Part shown: one piece after another, positions 63,693 to 64,000 of the stretch
Position numbering within the stretch: position 1 is the stretch's first letter
Layout of the letters: each line of letters begins with the position of its first letter
Source: Chitinophaga costaii
GTDB taxonomy: Bacteria; Bacteroidota; Bacteroidia; Chitinophagales; Chitinophagaceae
DNA length: 64,000 bases
Assembly (NCBI RefSeq): GCF_900094705.1
Contig: NZ_FMAR01000012.1
Location: 83,280 to 147,279, forward strand
Direction of reading: 5' to 3'
Program-made: the position numbers and the translations under genes
Notes under the pieces: generated by a model
Seen by the model: the letters and a program-made list of their open reading frames with translations, nothing else
Databases searched by the model: none
What the model was told of the DNA's origin: nothing

Positions 63693-64000
63693 GTGCGCCA
63701 CGCATGGCGATAAACTAGACGGTGTAAGTCCGTTATGGGGGTATGTAATCGCCAACCATTAGCCAAGAGGAAGGGTGTCCATCGCGAGGTGGAATCTGAA
63801 GGAAGCTGTCGGCAAAGTTCTGGCCCGAGGAACACGAACACCATTAGGCAGAAGCTGTGGGGGTAAGCTTGCCAAACAAAGCGAAGCCCAAAGATTACAC
63901 GGACCTAGTACTGTAGATGGTGCGGGTAGATGGAATGAAAGTTTATCGTCTTACCGTGGGAGATCTCATCGACGTGCGGAAACGGTGTATGAAGCACGGT
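63693..64000 (+). mobile_element. Group II intron, 5' part (cut by right edge)
   Basis: The sequence begins with the group II 5' end GTGCGCC and continues with domain I-like blocks: GGTGTAAGTCCGT, AAGGAAGCTGTCGGCAAAG, GAGGAACACGAACACC, AGCCCAAAGATTACACGG, and GTGCGGGTAGATGGAATG. These match recalled bacterial group II introns encoding a reverse transcriptase. The RT gene and 3' end lie outside the window. It is inserted right after a terminator stem-loop. Confidence 0.85.

Noticed and set aside
63656..63844. 62-residue minus-strand ORF
   Set aside because: Covers the terminator and the structured 5' end of the group II intron.

Overview
The window looks like chromosomal DNA of a gliding Bacteroidota, most likely a Chitinophaga-like member of the Chitinophagaceae. 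The support is: type IX secretion and gliding genes (gldJ, porU, porV, gldA); the Bacteroidota operon dut - TPR lipoprotein - DUF4292 - EnvC-like; promoters with the Bacteroidota -7 box TAnnTTTG; a fused 2-oxoacid oxidoreductase alpha subunit; and many CarboxypepD_reg-like and TPR proteins. No rRNA is present. One tRNA (Arg, anticodon CCU) is.

Layout. 1-7 kb: a BtuB-like TonB receptor (cut by the left edge) behind a cobalamin riboswitch, a DUF6580 membrane protein, a TPR protein, a divergent PAP2-like protein, a peroxide-defence pair (ohrR-ohr with a palindromic operator) and small conserved proteins. 7-16.4 kb: a visibly AT-richer, decaying island ending at the tRNA-Arg. It holds broken Crp/Fnr, acyltransferase, unknown and serine-acetyltransferase-like genes around an intact, tightly overlapping four-gene nucleotide-sugar operon resembling Campylobacter ptmE/ptmB/ptmF/ptmA, plus one intact acyltransferase. 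16.4-31 kb: housekeeping and envelope genes (acyl-CoA ligase, YceI, a wrecked paaN, TPR protein, DUF1015, FtsX-type permease, serC, S1/P1-like hydrolase, GAPDH, GlxA-type regulator, DUF502). 31-48 kb: kynureninase with a long structured leader, a 2H phosphoesterase with a very long glycine-rich repeat tail, korA, a sugar oxidoreductase/transporter pair, nth, ftsB-like, eno, gldA, an M23 peptidase, bcp and gldJ. 48-64 kb: porU, porV, ispF, dut operon, 3-oxoadipyl-CoA thiolase, rlmN, two pseudouridine synthases (one with a repeat-rich tail), and the 5' end of a group II intron placed just after a terminator hairpin at the right edge.

How the parts relate. gldJ-porU-porV forms a secretion/motility block, with gldA about 4 kb away. 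The B12 receptor is controlled by an aptamer plus an intrinsic terminator. The 3-oxoadipyl-CoA thiolase and the paaN wreck suggest a phenylacetate pathway that has been partly lost. The island looks like an acquired surface-glycan locus of which only the CMP-sugar quartet and one acyltransferase survive intact. The least explained items are that orphan quartet, a possible ~57-nt RNA with its own promoter and terminator (4249-4340), a structured RNA ahead of kynU, and the low-complexity tails on two RNA-processing enzymes.

All calls come from reading the sequence and recalled family motifs. No searches were run.
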